Positions 32,652 through 44,689 of a DNA stretch of 64,000 nucleotides are shown here, in pieces; position 1 is the stretch's first letter; the number at the start of each line of letters is the position of its first letter. The stretch is from assembly GCA_021292165.1 (NCBI GenBank), contig CM037880.1:137952564-138016563 (forward strand), given 5' to 3'. Origin of the DNA: Shinisaurus crocodilurus. Lineage: Eukaryota > Chordata > Lepidosauria > Squamata > Shinisauridae. The notes below the pieces were generated by a model, which was not told the DNA's origin, searched no databases, and saw nothing but the letters and a program-made list of their open reading frames with translations. The position numbers and the translations under genes were made by a program.

Positions 32652-32885
32652 AGGTGCTTCCAACTGTGGCTTAATATTGTGCAATCAACCTGCCTCAATC
32701 ACATAATTTTATCTGGGGAGTCCAGACAGTGATGTCTTCCAGTTGTAACCCTCCCGTGTTTTTCTACTACTTCCTCCCTATTTTTTTTCCTTATCTCTCC
32801 ACTAAGGAATGGCGAGATAAGATGGAATAGCTTCTCAATGCCTTTTGGTTGGTGGCGTTAGGAGCTGTCTGTCTGGAAGCACCCC
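32652..32885. repeat. MITE, family C (copy 3)
   Basis: Collinear with 25856-26081 ('cctgcctcaatcac', 'tccagacagtgatgtctt', 'aaccctcccg'), ending 'tctggaagcacccc'. Confidence 0.7.
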
Positions 32886-33149
32886 ACAGAATCATGAGAA
32901 GTATCACGAGCAGTACTATGTGAAATGGTGTGACACAAGTCCCTGAATTGGGTGAGACATACAGGCCATTTCCAGTGGTGTAGTGGTAAATTTTGGTAAA
33001 GTGCAGGCGCTCATCCTGACAGCCCCTATAGCAGCAACCTCATGGAATCCAAAACTGCAGGCAGTTGTGTTGATCCATATCAACAAACCAGTTCAGGCAT
33101 CTTTACCAGGAGTAGGATTTCTGTAAAGTTAATGGGTCTTAATTGCCCA

Positions 33150-33310
33150 TTTGAGACCAAGCCCCTCCCCAATACTTTGCACTGCAACAGGGAACAATAT
33201 ATTGTTGTTGGGGAAATTCATTTCCACCCAGCTACTGTTAGGATTGCAGCTGAACTCAGAGGGAATTCTGAGGTGGGTGGCAGATGATGTCAGCAACCCT
33301 GCTAATAATA
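33150..33310 (-). repeat. Family F repeat (uninterrupted copy)
   Basis: The reverse complement matches 1150-1219 plus 2080-2180, with no L1. It therefore shows the pre-insertion arrangement of the copy at the start of the window. Confidence 0.7.
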
Positions 33311-34844
33311 TATATTTTTTTAAAGTGCCAAAGCTGCATCCCTGCACGTCCTAGCTCACTGGTCAACTCTGACTTCCATAGATCCTTCCCTTTCTTCACC
33401 AACTCCATAGGTTCAATGCCTGTAAAATACAGAATGCTCTGGATTAGTTAGTGAATGTAACTGAAAACATATATTTGGTTTAAAGCATGTGTGGGTTCTC
33501 TGGAGACAACCCGATAAGTAGTTTGGTCCAAACTTTGGGCGAGGTTTTCTGACACATTTTATAAACTTTAAGCTTGACTGAGAGAAGGAATGAGTGAGGA
33601 CATTGGACAAAATGGGGATTTGTGGTAAGGGGCTGCAGCAATTTACAGCCAATCGTCCCTTCTTCATTGCGCCAACGTTGTGACAGACGCACATGTCTCT
33701 CCTGACAAAGTGTGCGTGTCTCTGGTGACATTTATGTCACTGGAAAGCCCTATAACATGTACACTGTGATTTAATTTTATCTTAATGAAACAATATACAT
33801 ATAAAACTATCCATTAAATATAAAACAGTGAAGTAATTTGCAAATTTTCCTACGGCATAATAAATTAAGCATGGAGAGCACTAGGAATGCAATTTGCAGT
33901 CATTTATAATGCAGTATTTTATGTTAATAATTCAAAATCACATGCTATTTGGAGACACTTCTAATTAATGTATTTATGAAATAGTGAACTGTGACTGTTT
34001 TGGTTCCATTTAGCTAAACATTTCAACAGAATGTGCTTGTTGTTGATTTGTGTTTGCTTGATGGCACCAACAAGCATCAAATGTACAACTGGGGAAAGTT
34101 GTGGGAGGTTGAGGATTGTGGGTGTGTGGTGTTTTTAAAAAAACTGTGCACACTATTACCCTACATTGATTGTGCGAAAGGTGTATGGGGGTGGAGGAAA
34201 GAGAGAAACCCGCTGATAATTTGTTTGGAATATTATGAAGCAGGAAAGTTTTGTGAATGAATAATTAATTGGGAGAAAAGTTCAGAGCCTTGTTAAAGGC
34301 TCTCTTAAATATTAAGTACTTTTCGCATGGCAAATCTATACACACTGACATTTCTCCAGAGTAGTCAATCATAGCGCATATAACTGGTATGCTGGGTTTC
34401 TTATGTTTATTTAGATCCTGTTCAGCACAAGCACCAGACTAAATATTTATCAGGTTCCTCCCTGATCACCATTATATAAAGAAAAGTTTTGAGCAGTATT
34501 TTCTTTCATTTATATCTGATACACAATAGAACATTCTGGTGTTTGATTATTTACTTTCAGGAAGCATAATGTAAGGGCATTATAGCTTAATCCTACTCCC
34601 ATTTACCCTTTGATTTCAATAGAAGGAACTTCTGAGAAAATATGCTTGACTTGTGCATTCCATTTGATCGTGATTGACACATGCATGTTCACCATGTGGT
34701 GTGACTGCACAAAATATGGAGAAATCAAGCAACATAAATGCATAACTAAACCAACCCTACATGCTGTATCGTATCCTCTATTTGCTTCAGTGGTGCTTGT
34801 TCGGGAGCCCCATGCAAAGTCGACTGAAATAAATAAACCAATTG
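33311..34844. other. No feature recognised
   Basis: Nothing supportable. Confidence 0.5.
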
Positions 34845-35035
34845 GCGTATACTGAGCCAGACCATTGGTCCATCTAGTCTAGTATTGTTGATTCTGACTG
34901 ATACCAGCTCTAGGAAGTTTTAGGCAGAAGGCTTTCCCCGGACTTGTTACCTGAGATCTTCTAAGAGTCGATGATAGAGGTTGAATCTTGGACCTTCTAC
35001 ATGCAAAGAATGCACTCTACTATGGAGTGTAGTGT
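34845..35035 (-). mobile_element. tRNA-derived SINE, antisense
   Basis: 'accattggtccatctagtct' and, at the tRNA-head end, 'gttgaatcttggaccttcta' then 'atgcactctact', the reverse of the SINE at 62762. Confidence 0.65.
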
Positions 35036-35495
35036 TTGTGAGATGGCATGTTGTATTGTTTTCTACACAGTACAAAAATTATTTGTTTACTAGTGAGACA
35101 CCCATAAACAGAGGTAATATATATGGAAGTGTGACATAAAGTCGAGCTATTGTAGTGACAGCGGGACCTGCAACAAACTGTTGCAGTGTGCAGTGGTCTT
35201 GTTTAGTATTACAACCAAGCAACTATGTCCTACTCCATTCTACCCAGCCTCATTTTTCCATGTGCCCCCTCCCCTGAAACAGTCAGCCAGCATTCTGTGG
35301 GCACTGAGCAGTTTGGGTGCCAACCCCAGTTTTTTCCTAATTTTTTTTAATACTTTCCCCAACCTTGGGAGCTCCCGAAGCCTGCCGATAACTCCCTCTT
35401 GTTTGTGTCTGGTGACATTTTGGCTATATGAAGTTAGGCATTTGGAGAATGAGCTTGCTATTGGTACATATATAACAGTTATATAAACAGCACCT

Positions 35496-35548
35496 CTGGC
35501 CATAGGTGGTGCTGGCCCATAGGTGGTGCTGGCCCATAGGTGGTGCTC
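35496..35548 (+). repeat. Short tandem repeat, ~20-bp unit
   Basis: Three head-to-tail copies of 'ggcccataggtggtgct'. Confidence 0.9.
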
Positions 35549-35842
35549 TTAGTTCTGCAACTTGTTTTGTTTTTCTGTTCTGGGGGATGTCCCTGAAAAG
35601 GTCCAATCTATCCTGGAGGCTTGTGCTGTTTGAAACTTATTAATAAAGTTTCTTTCTCTAAAGAAGTCTTACCCTATCTTCCTTGGGTGGGTGAGAACAT
35701 TTAAGTTCCATTTCTAGTTCTCTTTGCTCCATCTTTCTTTCTTTTGGATCCCTGTTTTCTCGCTTTTTCTGCCCTTCGGGACCCTCACATCTGCCTTAGC
35801 TGCACCCAGCCAAGGTGCAGTCTACCTTCTGCCTACCTTAGG

Positions 35843-35980
35843 CCAGCGATGGGCAGAAGGTAGACTGCCAGATGTTTTGGACTTCAACTCCCAGAAGCCC
35901 CTTCCAGCATGGCCAATGGTCAGGAATGCTGGGAATTGAAGTCCAAAAATTTGGAGATCTACTTTCTGCCCACCCCAGCC
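35843..35980. repeat. Family A-like palindrome
   Basis: Arms 'gggcagaaggtagactgcc' and 'actttctgcccacccc' with inner 'ggacttcaactcccag' facing 'gaattgaagtccaa'. A long imperfect hairpin. Confidence 0.7.
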
Positions 35981-35985
35981 TTAGG

Positions 35986-36021
35986 TTCCTTCCTTCCTTC
36001 CTTCCTTCCTTCCTTCCTTCC
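35986..36021. repeat. (TTCC)n microsatellite
   Basis: About nine 'ttcc' units. Confidence 0.95.
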
Positions 36022-38879
36022 AATAATATTAACATGTCCATCAGCATGGAGCCATATTAAGAAGATTCCCAACAAATCTTGGAACTCTCTATATGGAAAT
36101 ATGGTCTAGACTTGAGTGAGACCTAACCTAGCAAGCAGTGTTTTGCTTTGTTGCTCTCAACCTTGCAGAACTTGTCCCTGTTTCACCATATCCTGCACTT
36201 AGTTAGGTTTCCAGAAAGTAGCAGTGTTGTTTGTCACTCTTCTCTGATTGTCCACTTTCATCCTTGCTCCTTTGTTTCCAGGCCTGGGAAGCATTTGCCC
36301 CTTTCTTTAATGTGAGGTTGGGATACACAAGCATCCTGCTGCTCACCCTGAGAGGGGTTGAGGTTTTGAGAGCATTCAGTTTGAATGCTTGCAAAAACCT
36401 GAGGGCTTCGCAAGTGTTTGATTCAAATGCTTGCAAAAGCTAGAAAGCACGTGCAAAGCATTGACCTCTGGCTTCCCCATCTCCTACCCTAAGGCCCAGA
36501 AACTTACCTCGGAGTGGAGAAAAGCAGTGTAGGCAGCAGTGAGTGCTTCCAGTGGATCATCTTTCCCCATCTGGGACTACAAGCCCCTGATTCTCTGGGA
36601 AGAAGTGGGAAACTTGACATTTTACATGTGTCATTTCCACTAAGCATCTTCTCCAGTGGGAATGATGCACATAGACTCAGTTTCGTGCTGGGGATTCTGG
36701 GATTTATAATCCCAGTCCCTGGTGGGAAAAATGTTCCCTTGGGGGCTGGGGAGTAGTTGCCACTGCTGCCACCTTCCCCTGCCCCAAAGGTATGTTTCTG
36801 GGCCTTGTGGTAGAAAAAGGGGGGAATTGTGGCTGCTTGCAAGATCAAAGTGAGCATAGCACTTTTGGGACCACCGCCTGCTCGAATGCTCATGATATAT
36901 ATTGTTAGGCATGTAAATAGGTCTGGGAGGAGGCGACAGATCGATGTAGTAATAGCGGCTGATGTCACAAAAAGGGTGGGGATTCCGTAAAGCAGCAAGA
37001 ACCATAAACACACCTGATTTTGTTCCCCCCCCCTTTTTTTGTTATTAATAGCTACAGTAACAAACAGTCATAATTACAAATCCATTTTCATTCAACTGGA
37101 ATGCTATTCATGTTTTCTTAGGAAAAGCCAGCTGTGCTTCAGTTTCCTGGGTGCATCCTAGGTGGCCTGCATCCTGGCTTGCATCTCCAGGTGGCCTCCC
37201 ATCCAGGCACTGAGATCCTCAAAGAACATCCTGTCTTTTCAGGCTCCCTGCCCTTCTTTGGCATCGATTACTATAGTTGACTGCAATTTTCAGCTATGTT
37301 TTTGCCCCTGGATAACAAAAAAATGAAGAAAATGAAGGGTGGTGTTGGTGTTTGAGGGTTTTTTGTTTTGTTTTTTTTGCAGTCAAGTTACCCCCCAGCT
37401 GCCCAACTCAAAAATTGGTGGATGCTACAGCTGTTGCTGTCATTCAGAAGATCTACCAGACACTTGTATGGAATGTACTGCTGGACGAGGCAGGGTGCAC
37501 CTGCACAAAATGGTTTGGAAGTATATTTCAATGTAATTTCAAAACCTTCAGTGCACACACAGGTGCAAACACATGTGCTGCTCAGAGGCAAAACTTCAGA
37601 GGGGTTCAGACATCCCCCCCCATGCTTTGAAAGAACATGTGAGGGGCTAGGCTAGGCTATGTAGGCTAGCCCCATAACTGCTGCCAACACAGTGGCTGGC
37701 CATGCTCATCCACATGTTTGTGGTGCCTCAGAAGGGGTCCTGTGTGCATATGGATGTACGGGGGATCCTGATTGGGGAGCCTCTATGTGCAGATGTACTT
37801 TTGTGTGCGTGCATAAATTGCAATGTTTTTGCATAAATAGCAAAATGTCAGAACTATAATTTGCCTTTAATTTTTTAAAAAAAACATTCACCTATTGCTG
37901 TGATAAGCCTCTTTGGTGTGCCATATTGGAGAAAGAAGGCTGGGATGAAAGTTTTTCTTGTGCATGAAATATTTGCACCTAAGATCCAGTTTTGAGATAT
38001 ATTTTAAACAGCTTCTTGATTAGTTAGAATAATGTTAACTTATCATGTGCCAAACTCAATACATCCATAATTGGAAATGTAGAGGGGGGGGGAATGAATT
38101 GGGAGAATATAATCTTTTTTTTTTTATTTGCAAATTCAAACTAGGATAAATTCCTTCAGAATCAAGTTCATCTTCCTTGTTTCAAAAATGTGGCATGTTC
38201 TTAATGAATTGAGTAATAAAAGCTAGAGCTTATTCATTTTACCCCATTTTACTTCAGAACAATTGTTGTTCATTTCAACACCATCCGATGGAGATGAAGA
38301 ACTTGAGTAATACGAGACACTGTTATATTAATGGATTATATTTTGGTTTGGCGTAGCTGAAAGCCTAGCTTTTGTGGTCTTATATAAGTTGTATACTGAG
38401 TCTTATAGCAAGGACATAATGTAAACAAAGCTTTTGTGTGATTACAAGTCATGATGGTACAGAATACCTGATAAGAAAAACAGCACAACATTTGTTGCAG
38501 AATGAAAACTATGGTGACGTTTCTCTTAACTGACTGTCTATCAGTGCTACTTTCTATGAGCTAGCATAGGCTGGTTACTGAAAGTTTACAACAGGCAAAA
38601 AAGAGAAAAGTAACAATTATTCAATTCAGATAGGTATAAGCGAAAAACCAATTGGCTGGTTTATAATTCATTTACAATTTCATATTATTTTACAATAAAT
38701 GCTGCACACCTAAAATCCAGGTCAAGAGCGAACTTTTTTAAAAAAATATTGAGATGTAGTGCCCACATTGAGCACATAAGATATTATTAAGTGTCTGTTT
38801 GTATTTTAAATACATTCTATCATATAATGTTTAATGATGTTCAACATGTAGTTGAACATGTAGTTTAACGATATTCAAC
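36022..38879. other. No feature recognised
   Basis: No gene or named repeat seen. Moderately GC-rich at 36.5-36.9 kb, AT-rich after 37.8 kb. Confidence 0.45.
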
Positions 38880-38880
38880 A

Positions 38881-38926
<46 letters not shown>
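38880..38926. repeat. (GAT)n microsatellite
   Basis: About 15 units; the complement of the ATC arrays at 5850 and 51134. Confidence 0.95.
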
Positions 38927-38989
38927 TAGCAAAGTATTAGAAGTCTCTGGTGATGACTCTTCCATCCCGGAAAAAGCATTAACAGTAAC

Positions 38990-39062
38990 TATACATGTTT
39001 ATTCAGAAGTAAGTTCCAATTCCACTGACTTCAGTGGTGCTTACTACCAGGTAAAAGGGTAT
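38990..39062. repeat. Family B repeat
   Basis: 'atgtttattcagaagtaagt' and 'ggtgcttactaccaggtaaa'. Confidence 0.5.
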
Positions 39063-39474
39063 ATTGACAGCCTCAATATGCATATAGCACTCAAACTACC
39101 CAATTAGGTAATAGATCTCACTAGAAGAAAAGAGAGAAGGTTTTTTAAAACCAAAACAAAACACAAGATTTACTTACAGAGGGAGATCCTCAATTAAATC
39201 ACATTGGATTTAAAAGGATTTAAATCATATAGCGAAAGCACTTTTTAAGTGTCCCTTTGATTTGTCTCCCCAATGAGAAAGTTAAGCATGTGCTCTCTCC
39301 AAATTTAAGTAATAGCAGTTAAAAGTGCTGAACTTTGAGTGTATCATGCCCCAAAGAGTTTTAAATGTTCACTTTTGTTTGACAAAACCTCCCATTTGTT
39401 ATTCCTGTTTTCTTTTCTTTCTTTCATTAGAATGATGCCACAGGTAGTGCTGTTGAATAAGAATAATATTCATG

Positions 39475-40020
39475 AAGAATATATGGGATAGACGGATTGT
39501 GAAAATGACGTCAATTAGGATAAAGGAAAATTTTAATAAACTAATTTGGAGATGGTATTTAACTCCAGTAAGATTAAATAGAATAGATAATAATTGTTCT
39601 GCATTATGTTGGAGAGGATGTCAGGAAAAAGGGACATATGCTTATATGTGGTGGAGTTGTAAAAATGTATTGGTGTTTTGGCGAGAGGTTTTTACAGAAA
39701 TATCGAAAATTATTGGTACTAATTTAGAGGTCTGTCCAAAATTAGCATTGTTATCAATAACTGAGAAGCTTATTTGTGATCAAAATACGAAGGAGTTAAT
39801 TGTAAACTTGTTAACTGCGGCCAGGCTAATGATAGCGAGAAATTGGAAAGTACAACATGTTTTCCTAATAACAGACTGGTATAAGGAAGTTTGGGACATA
39901 GCCCTAAATGATAAACTAACTAGTAGTATCAAATGCGAAAAAGGATTGCTAAAGAAGAATAATTTTATGGAGATATGGAATCAATTACTAGACTATGTAT
40001 TAATAAAGGGGAAGGGTAAC
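39475..40020 (+). pseudogene. L1 ORF2 C-terminal domain
   Basis: An open plus-strand frame typical of the last ~180 residues of L1 ORF2. It has 'WDRRIVKMTSIRIKENFNKL', 'RWYLTPVRLNRI', a cysteine-rich segment 'CWRGCQEKGTYAYMWWSC', then 'LLTAARLMIARNWK' and 'FMEIWNQLLDYV'. The Cys/Trp-rich part is thought to contribute to RNA binding. Endonuclease and RT are absent through 5' truncation. The frame stays open to the insertion point of the nested LINE, so both events are fairly recent. Confidence 0.92.
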
Positions 40021-40105
40021 CATAATCATCAGGCGATCACTCGTGACCGAGTAAGATTGTCTTCCGGGATAAAAGGAGGAAATTCTAAAGAAGATTGTGT
40101 AGACT

Positions 40106-43100
40106 CTAGCGATGGGTCCGTAAGTGACTGTGGAGGCCAATTCTAGATCCACACAGCTTCCCACAGTGAGGACACAGGTTACCAGATAGAAGATGGTCCT
40201 GTAAAGGATTCATTTGACGTGCTTTTCGCTTAGCACGTTTCTCCCTTTCACCTTGCACTCGGGCTTCTTCAAAGTCCATGGAACCTTTGTGAAAGGCCAA
40301 CCTCCATTTAGATCGTTCATGGGCCAGAGCTTCCCAGTTTTCGATGTTTATATTGCATTTTTTTAGATTAGCCTTATGAACATCTTTAAACCTCTTATAT
40401 TGACCACCGATATTCCGCTTTCCATCCTTGAGTTGGGAGTAAAGTAACTGCTTTGGGAGACGGCAGTCAGGCATTCGAACAACATGACCGGTCCACTGAA
40501 GTTGGCGTTGAAGGATCATTTTTTCAATGCTAGTAGTCTTTGCTTCTTCCAGTACACTGACATTTGTTCGCCTATCTTCCCAAGTAATTTGCAGGATTTT
40601 CCGGAGGCAACGTTGATGAAACCTTTCAAGGAGGTGGAAGTGACGTTTATAGATAGTCCATGTTTCGCAGGCATACAATAAAGTTGGTAATACAATGGCT
40701 TCATAAACCAGTGTTTTGGTCTTCTTACAAATATCCCGATCCTCGAACACTCTATGTTTCATTCGAGAAAATGCGGTACTTGCGGAGCTCAGACGATGCT
40801 GGATTTCACTGTCGATGTTAGCTGTAACAGAAAGATAGCTGCCAAGATAGAGAAAATGATCGACATTTTCCAGTATTGTCCCGCCAAGCTGGATAGATGG
40901 CATCACCAAAGGATTGGCTTGCACTTGCTGATGAAGCACTTTGGTTTTTTTGATGTTAAGTGAGAGACCAAGTTTTTCGTATGCTTCTGCAAAAGCATTT
41001 AGGATAGTTTGGAGATCAGTCCTCTGAATGTGCGGAGACCACATTATCATCAGCATACTGAAGTTCCACAACGGAGGTTGTAATTACCTTACTTTTTGCT
41101 TTCAGCCTGCTGAGATTAAAAAGCTTTCCATCTGTTCGATATATAATTCCCACACCGGTGGGAAGTTTCCCCTTGACAAGATGTAAAACCATGGCGATGA
41201 AAATGGCAAATAATGTTGGGGCGATAACACATCCCTGTTTAACACCTGATCCCACTTTAAATGGAGCACCATGAGAGCCGTTGTTGTCCAAAACCGTTGC
41301 CGTCATGTTGTCATGGAGAAGTCGCAAGATATTCACAAATTTATTGGGGCATCCAATTTTCATAAGGATAGTCCAGAGAGCTGTACGGTCTACAGTATCA
41401 AAGGCCTTAGCCAAATCGATAAATGCCATATAAAGGGGTTGATTTTGCTCCCGGCATTTTTCTTGGAGCTGACGTGCAGTAAAAATCATGTCTACTGTCC
41501 CTCTAGAGGGGCGGAAACCATATTGAGTTTCAGGGAGGATCTCTTCTGAAATAGATAGAAGACGGTTTGCGAGAATCCTAGCAAATATTTTACCTGCGGT
41601 TGCTAAGAGAGAAATGCCCCGATAGTTTCCACAGTCTGTTCTATCACCCTTCTTAAAGAGGGTGATAATTATGGCATCCCTGAAGTCTTCTGGGATCTCT
41701 TCTCTTATCCAGATTTTTTCAATGAGTTTATGAAGATGTTGTACAAGTTCGGGGGGCCCTTCTTTAAAGATTTCAGCAGGAATCCCATCTGGTCCACTAG
41801 CTTTGTTGTTCTTCATTTGATTAATGGCTTTTTTTACTTCATCCAAAGTGGGGAGTATTGCAAGTTCCTCTTTAATTTGTTTTTGCGGGATTTGCGAAAA
41901 AATCTCATTATCCACCTTAGACTTACGATTTAAAAGGTCATAATAATGCTCTTTCCAACGCAGTGCAATAGACTCTTTGTCTTTTAAGAGTTTGGTGCCA
42001 TCTTTTGATTGTAAAGGGTTTGTACCATAGGTTTTTGGTCCATAAATGGCCCTTGTGGCCTTAAAAAAGCCCCGTGCATCATGAGATTCTGCAAGTTGTT
42101 GAATTTCTTCAGCTTTCTTTTTCCACCAAGCGTTCTTAAGTTCTCTTGTTCTTCTTTGGACCTCAGCCTTTGCGCTAGCGTAGGTTTTTTTCTTGGCAGC
42201 GCAGTTAATATCATTTTGCCATATTTGGAAGGCTTTCCTTTTTTGGTCAATTATATATTTAATCTCATTGTCATTTTCATCAAACCAATCCTGATGTTTC
42301 TTAGTTTCATATCCAATAGTTTGTTCACAAGCTGCAGTAATGGAGGTTTTCAGCTTAGACCAATGGTCCTCAATGTTGTCAGGAGGTTCCGTAGGTAGAT
42401 GTTCCTTAAGAAGTGATTGAAGACGAGTTTGCTTAATAGGATCTTGAAGGACTTGGATGTTCATTTTACGCCTTGGTTTCCTTCCTTGAAGCCTACGTTG
42501 GGGAGCAATGTTGATAACCATTGTGGACCGGATTAGTCGGTGGTCTGTCCAGCAGTCGTCGGCACTCACCATGGCCCTAGTAAGAAGTACATCGCGGCGA
42601 TCTCTAACACGGACAATTACATAATCCAGAAGATGCCAGTGCTTTGACCGTGGGTGCTGCCATGATGTTTTAAACTTATTCTTTTGTCGAAAGAGCGTGT
42701 TTGTGATAGTGAGATTATGCTCTGCACATATAGACAAAAGTAAGAGTCCGTTCGGGTTGCTATTACCAACTCCGTCTTTTCCAATAGTTTCTGGCCATAA
42801 ATCAAAGTCACGCCCGACTCTTGCGTTAAAATCGCCCAGGAGGATAATTTTATCCTCCTCAGGTATCTCTGACAGGAGAGTGTCCAACTGGCTGTAAAAA
42901 CTTTCCTTGATGTCATCATCAGCATCTAATGTTGGTGCATAAGCGCTCAAAATAGTTACCTGTTGGTTATTGGCGAGCTTTAATCGAAGAGTTATCAGGC
43001 GTTCGTTAATGCCAGTAGGAACTTCTGACAAAGAGTTCACTAGTTCATTTTTGATGGCAAAGCCTACACCATGTATTCGTCGGTCCTGCTCAGGTAGTCC

Positions 43101-43293
43101 TTTCCAGAAGAAGGTATAACCTCCTTTTTCTTCTTTCAGCTGTCCCTCTCCTGCCCTTCGAGTTTCTTGAAGTGCTGCTATAGTCAATTTTAAACCGTCT
43201 CAGCTCCCTTGCAATAATAGCAGTCCTACGCTCAGGGCGTTCACTATCTATGTTATCCAGCAATGTCCGTATATTCCATGTTCCAAAATTCAA
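40106..43293 (-). pseudogene. Endonuclease-reverse transcriptase, two frame breaks
   Basis: Begins at the ATG of 'MNFGTWNIRTLLDN' (43293), the endonuclease start. Endonuclease blocks: 'ALQETRR', 'LLGDFNARVG', 'LLDYVIVRVRD' and 'CWTDHRLI', with the catalytic Asp-His. RT blocks: 'NNKASGPDGIPAEIFK', 'GNYRGISLLATAGKIFARIL', 'TQYGFRPSRGTVDMIF', 'AFIDLAKAFDTVDR' (Asp), 'GVKQGCVIAPTLF' and 'LQYADDNVV' (active-site YADD). The C-terminus has 'CPHCGKLCGSRIGLHSHLRTH', a C2H2 finger. The combined length is about 1,050 residues. Two single extra bases, at about 43165 and 41038, shift the frame; everything else is open. It would nick the target and prime reverse transcription there. Confidence 0.93.
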
Positions 43294-43587
43294 ATGTCTT
43301 TTTCGACCGCTAAAATGGTGACCCCACTGGACGCGGTAATCCAGTCAGGGGAGAAAGAGGTAGACTATGTTTAGGGCACCTTTTCTAGCCCCCTCCCCAT
43401 ACGGGGTGAGCAGAGTGGATCCTAAATAGGGCTGCTCAGTCATGGATACAGCTGCCGAGCTGCTCGACTACCTCGTTCCTTGAACAGGGCGACTGAGTCT
43501 GCATCCACCGCCCATGTGCTGGTCCATGACTAGGGGCTTCCAGATTCACAGTCCTGCCCCCGTTGCCATTCGCCAGTCGCCATGGGA

Positions 43588-43652
43588 CTTTTTGTTTGTT
43601 TGTTTGGTTGGTTGGTTGGTTGGGTTGGGTTGGGTTGGATGGGTTGGGTTGG
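43588..43652. repeat. (GTTT)n/(GGTTG)n simple repeat in the LINE 5' UTR
   Basis: 'tttgtttgtttgtttgg' passing into 'ggttggttgg' and 'gggttgggttgggttgg'. Confidence 0.9.
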
Positions 43653-44352
43653 AAGACGCCTGTGCGTGAAACTGTTTTATGTGGGGAGATCGGTGCACAA
43701 CGAATCACCACACAAACTTGACAGAGTACGGCAGAGATCCAATGGCACGGTTACCCTGACGATTGGAAAACCATTCTCTGCTGCAGCCTTCATCCGCCTT
43801 CACAGCCGTTGTAATTTAGGTTTAATTATCTTCCGCCTGTTCTGCCGTTGAGGACTTTATGTTTTGGATCGTTCTTTGTCTGGTTCCTCTCCCAGTAGGG
43901 TCACCCCATGGCGGTAAGGTCCGGGAAGGGTAACATGCCTTGTCAGGATATGTTATATTTTTGGAATTTAGACTTTATTTGATCAAGAGGATAGAAGTAT
44001 ATTAATTGGTCCCTTGGAGGGTGGGGGGGGAGCACTTTATGATTTATTGTATGTTGATTATGTTATATTTGTGTGATAATTTTGTATTTTGTTAAATATA
44101 TTTTTTGTGTTATAATTTGTTTTGAAAAATAAATAAAATATTTTTAAAAAAGAAAAAAAAAGAATAATATTCATGGAGAGGGTCCCCCCCCCCATGCAAA
44201 GTCTTCAGATCAGACCAGTGGATTGTGATTTTAATTATTACAGGTAAGTAGTTAATAATATTCTTATTATATTATAGTCTCATGAATATGCACAGCTATC
44301 ATGTGCATTGGTTGGCATCTTAGGCCTGGGACAGATTTGTGCAATACTCTGT

Positions 44353-44462
44353 TGCAGCCTCCCCAACCTGGCACCCTCCAGATATTTTGGACTATAATTC
44401 CCATCAGCCCCAGCCAGCATGGGTCAGGAATACAGCTGGAGAGTACCAGGTTGGGGAAGGCT
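44353..44462. repeat. Palindromic MITE, family A (copy 5)
   Basis: Ends 'ccccaacctggcaccctcca' and 'gtaccaggttggggaaggct' are inverted repeats; the centre is 'ggactataattcccatcagc'. Confidence 0.8.
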
Positions 44463-44689
44463 GATCTATTGCATGCCAGTTGCAATCCTACTGAAACAAA
44501 GGTATACAGAACTATAACTGTGTGTCAACATGGTTGGCTCCATGTAGGCCAAGATGACTCTAGGATCCTGCATAGATAGACTGTTCCCCAACCTGCCTAT
44601 GCCATCACCCTCTCTTCACTTTACTGTATGCTGACCATACATTTTGTGAGGTACCATTACTGTAATATCTGATGATGCAATGATGGTGG

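Larger units (their letters stand above)
40021..43922 (-). mobile_element. Full-length LINE with zinc-finger tail (Ingi/Vingi or RTE-like)
   Basis: A 3,902-bp insert in the L1, flanked by the 12-bp duplication 'gggaagggtaac' (40009-40020 and 43923-43934). On its own strand it has about 630 bp of 5' UTR, one long coding region (43293 to 40106), and a short 3' UTR ending 'gatcgcctgatgattatg' without poly(A). A single ORF with N-terminal apurinic endonuclease, RT, no RNase H and a C-terminal C2H2 finger recalls Ingi/Vingi-group elements; RTE-like cannot be excluded. Its near intactness suggests recent activity. Confidence 0.88.
39475..44159 (+). mobile_element. 5'-truncated L1, interrupted by another LINE
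   Basis: A 16-bp duplication, 'aagaataatattcatg' (39459-39474 and 44160-44175), bounds the whole block. L1 sequence occupies 39475-40020 (ORF2 C-terminus) and 43935-44159 (3' UTR ending in an A-rich tail). The 3.9 kb between is a separate minus-strand LINE with its own duplication. Confidence 0.92.

Noticed and set aside
43588..43652. Interstitial telomeric repeat
   Set aside because: The units are GTTT, GGTTG and GGGTTG-like, not TTAGGG, and lie inside a LINE 5' UTR.
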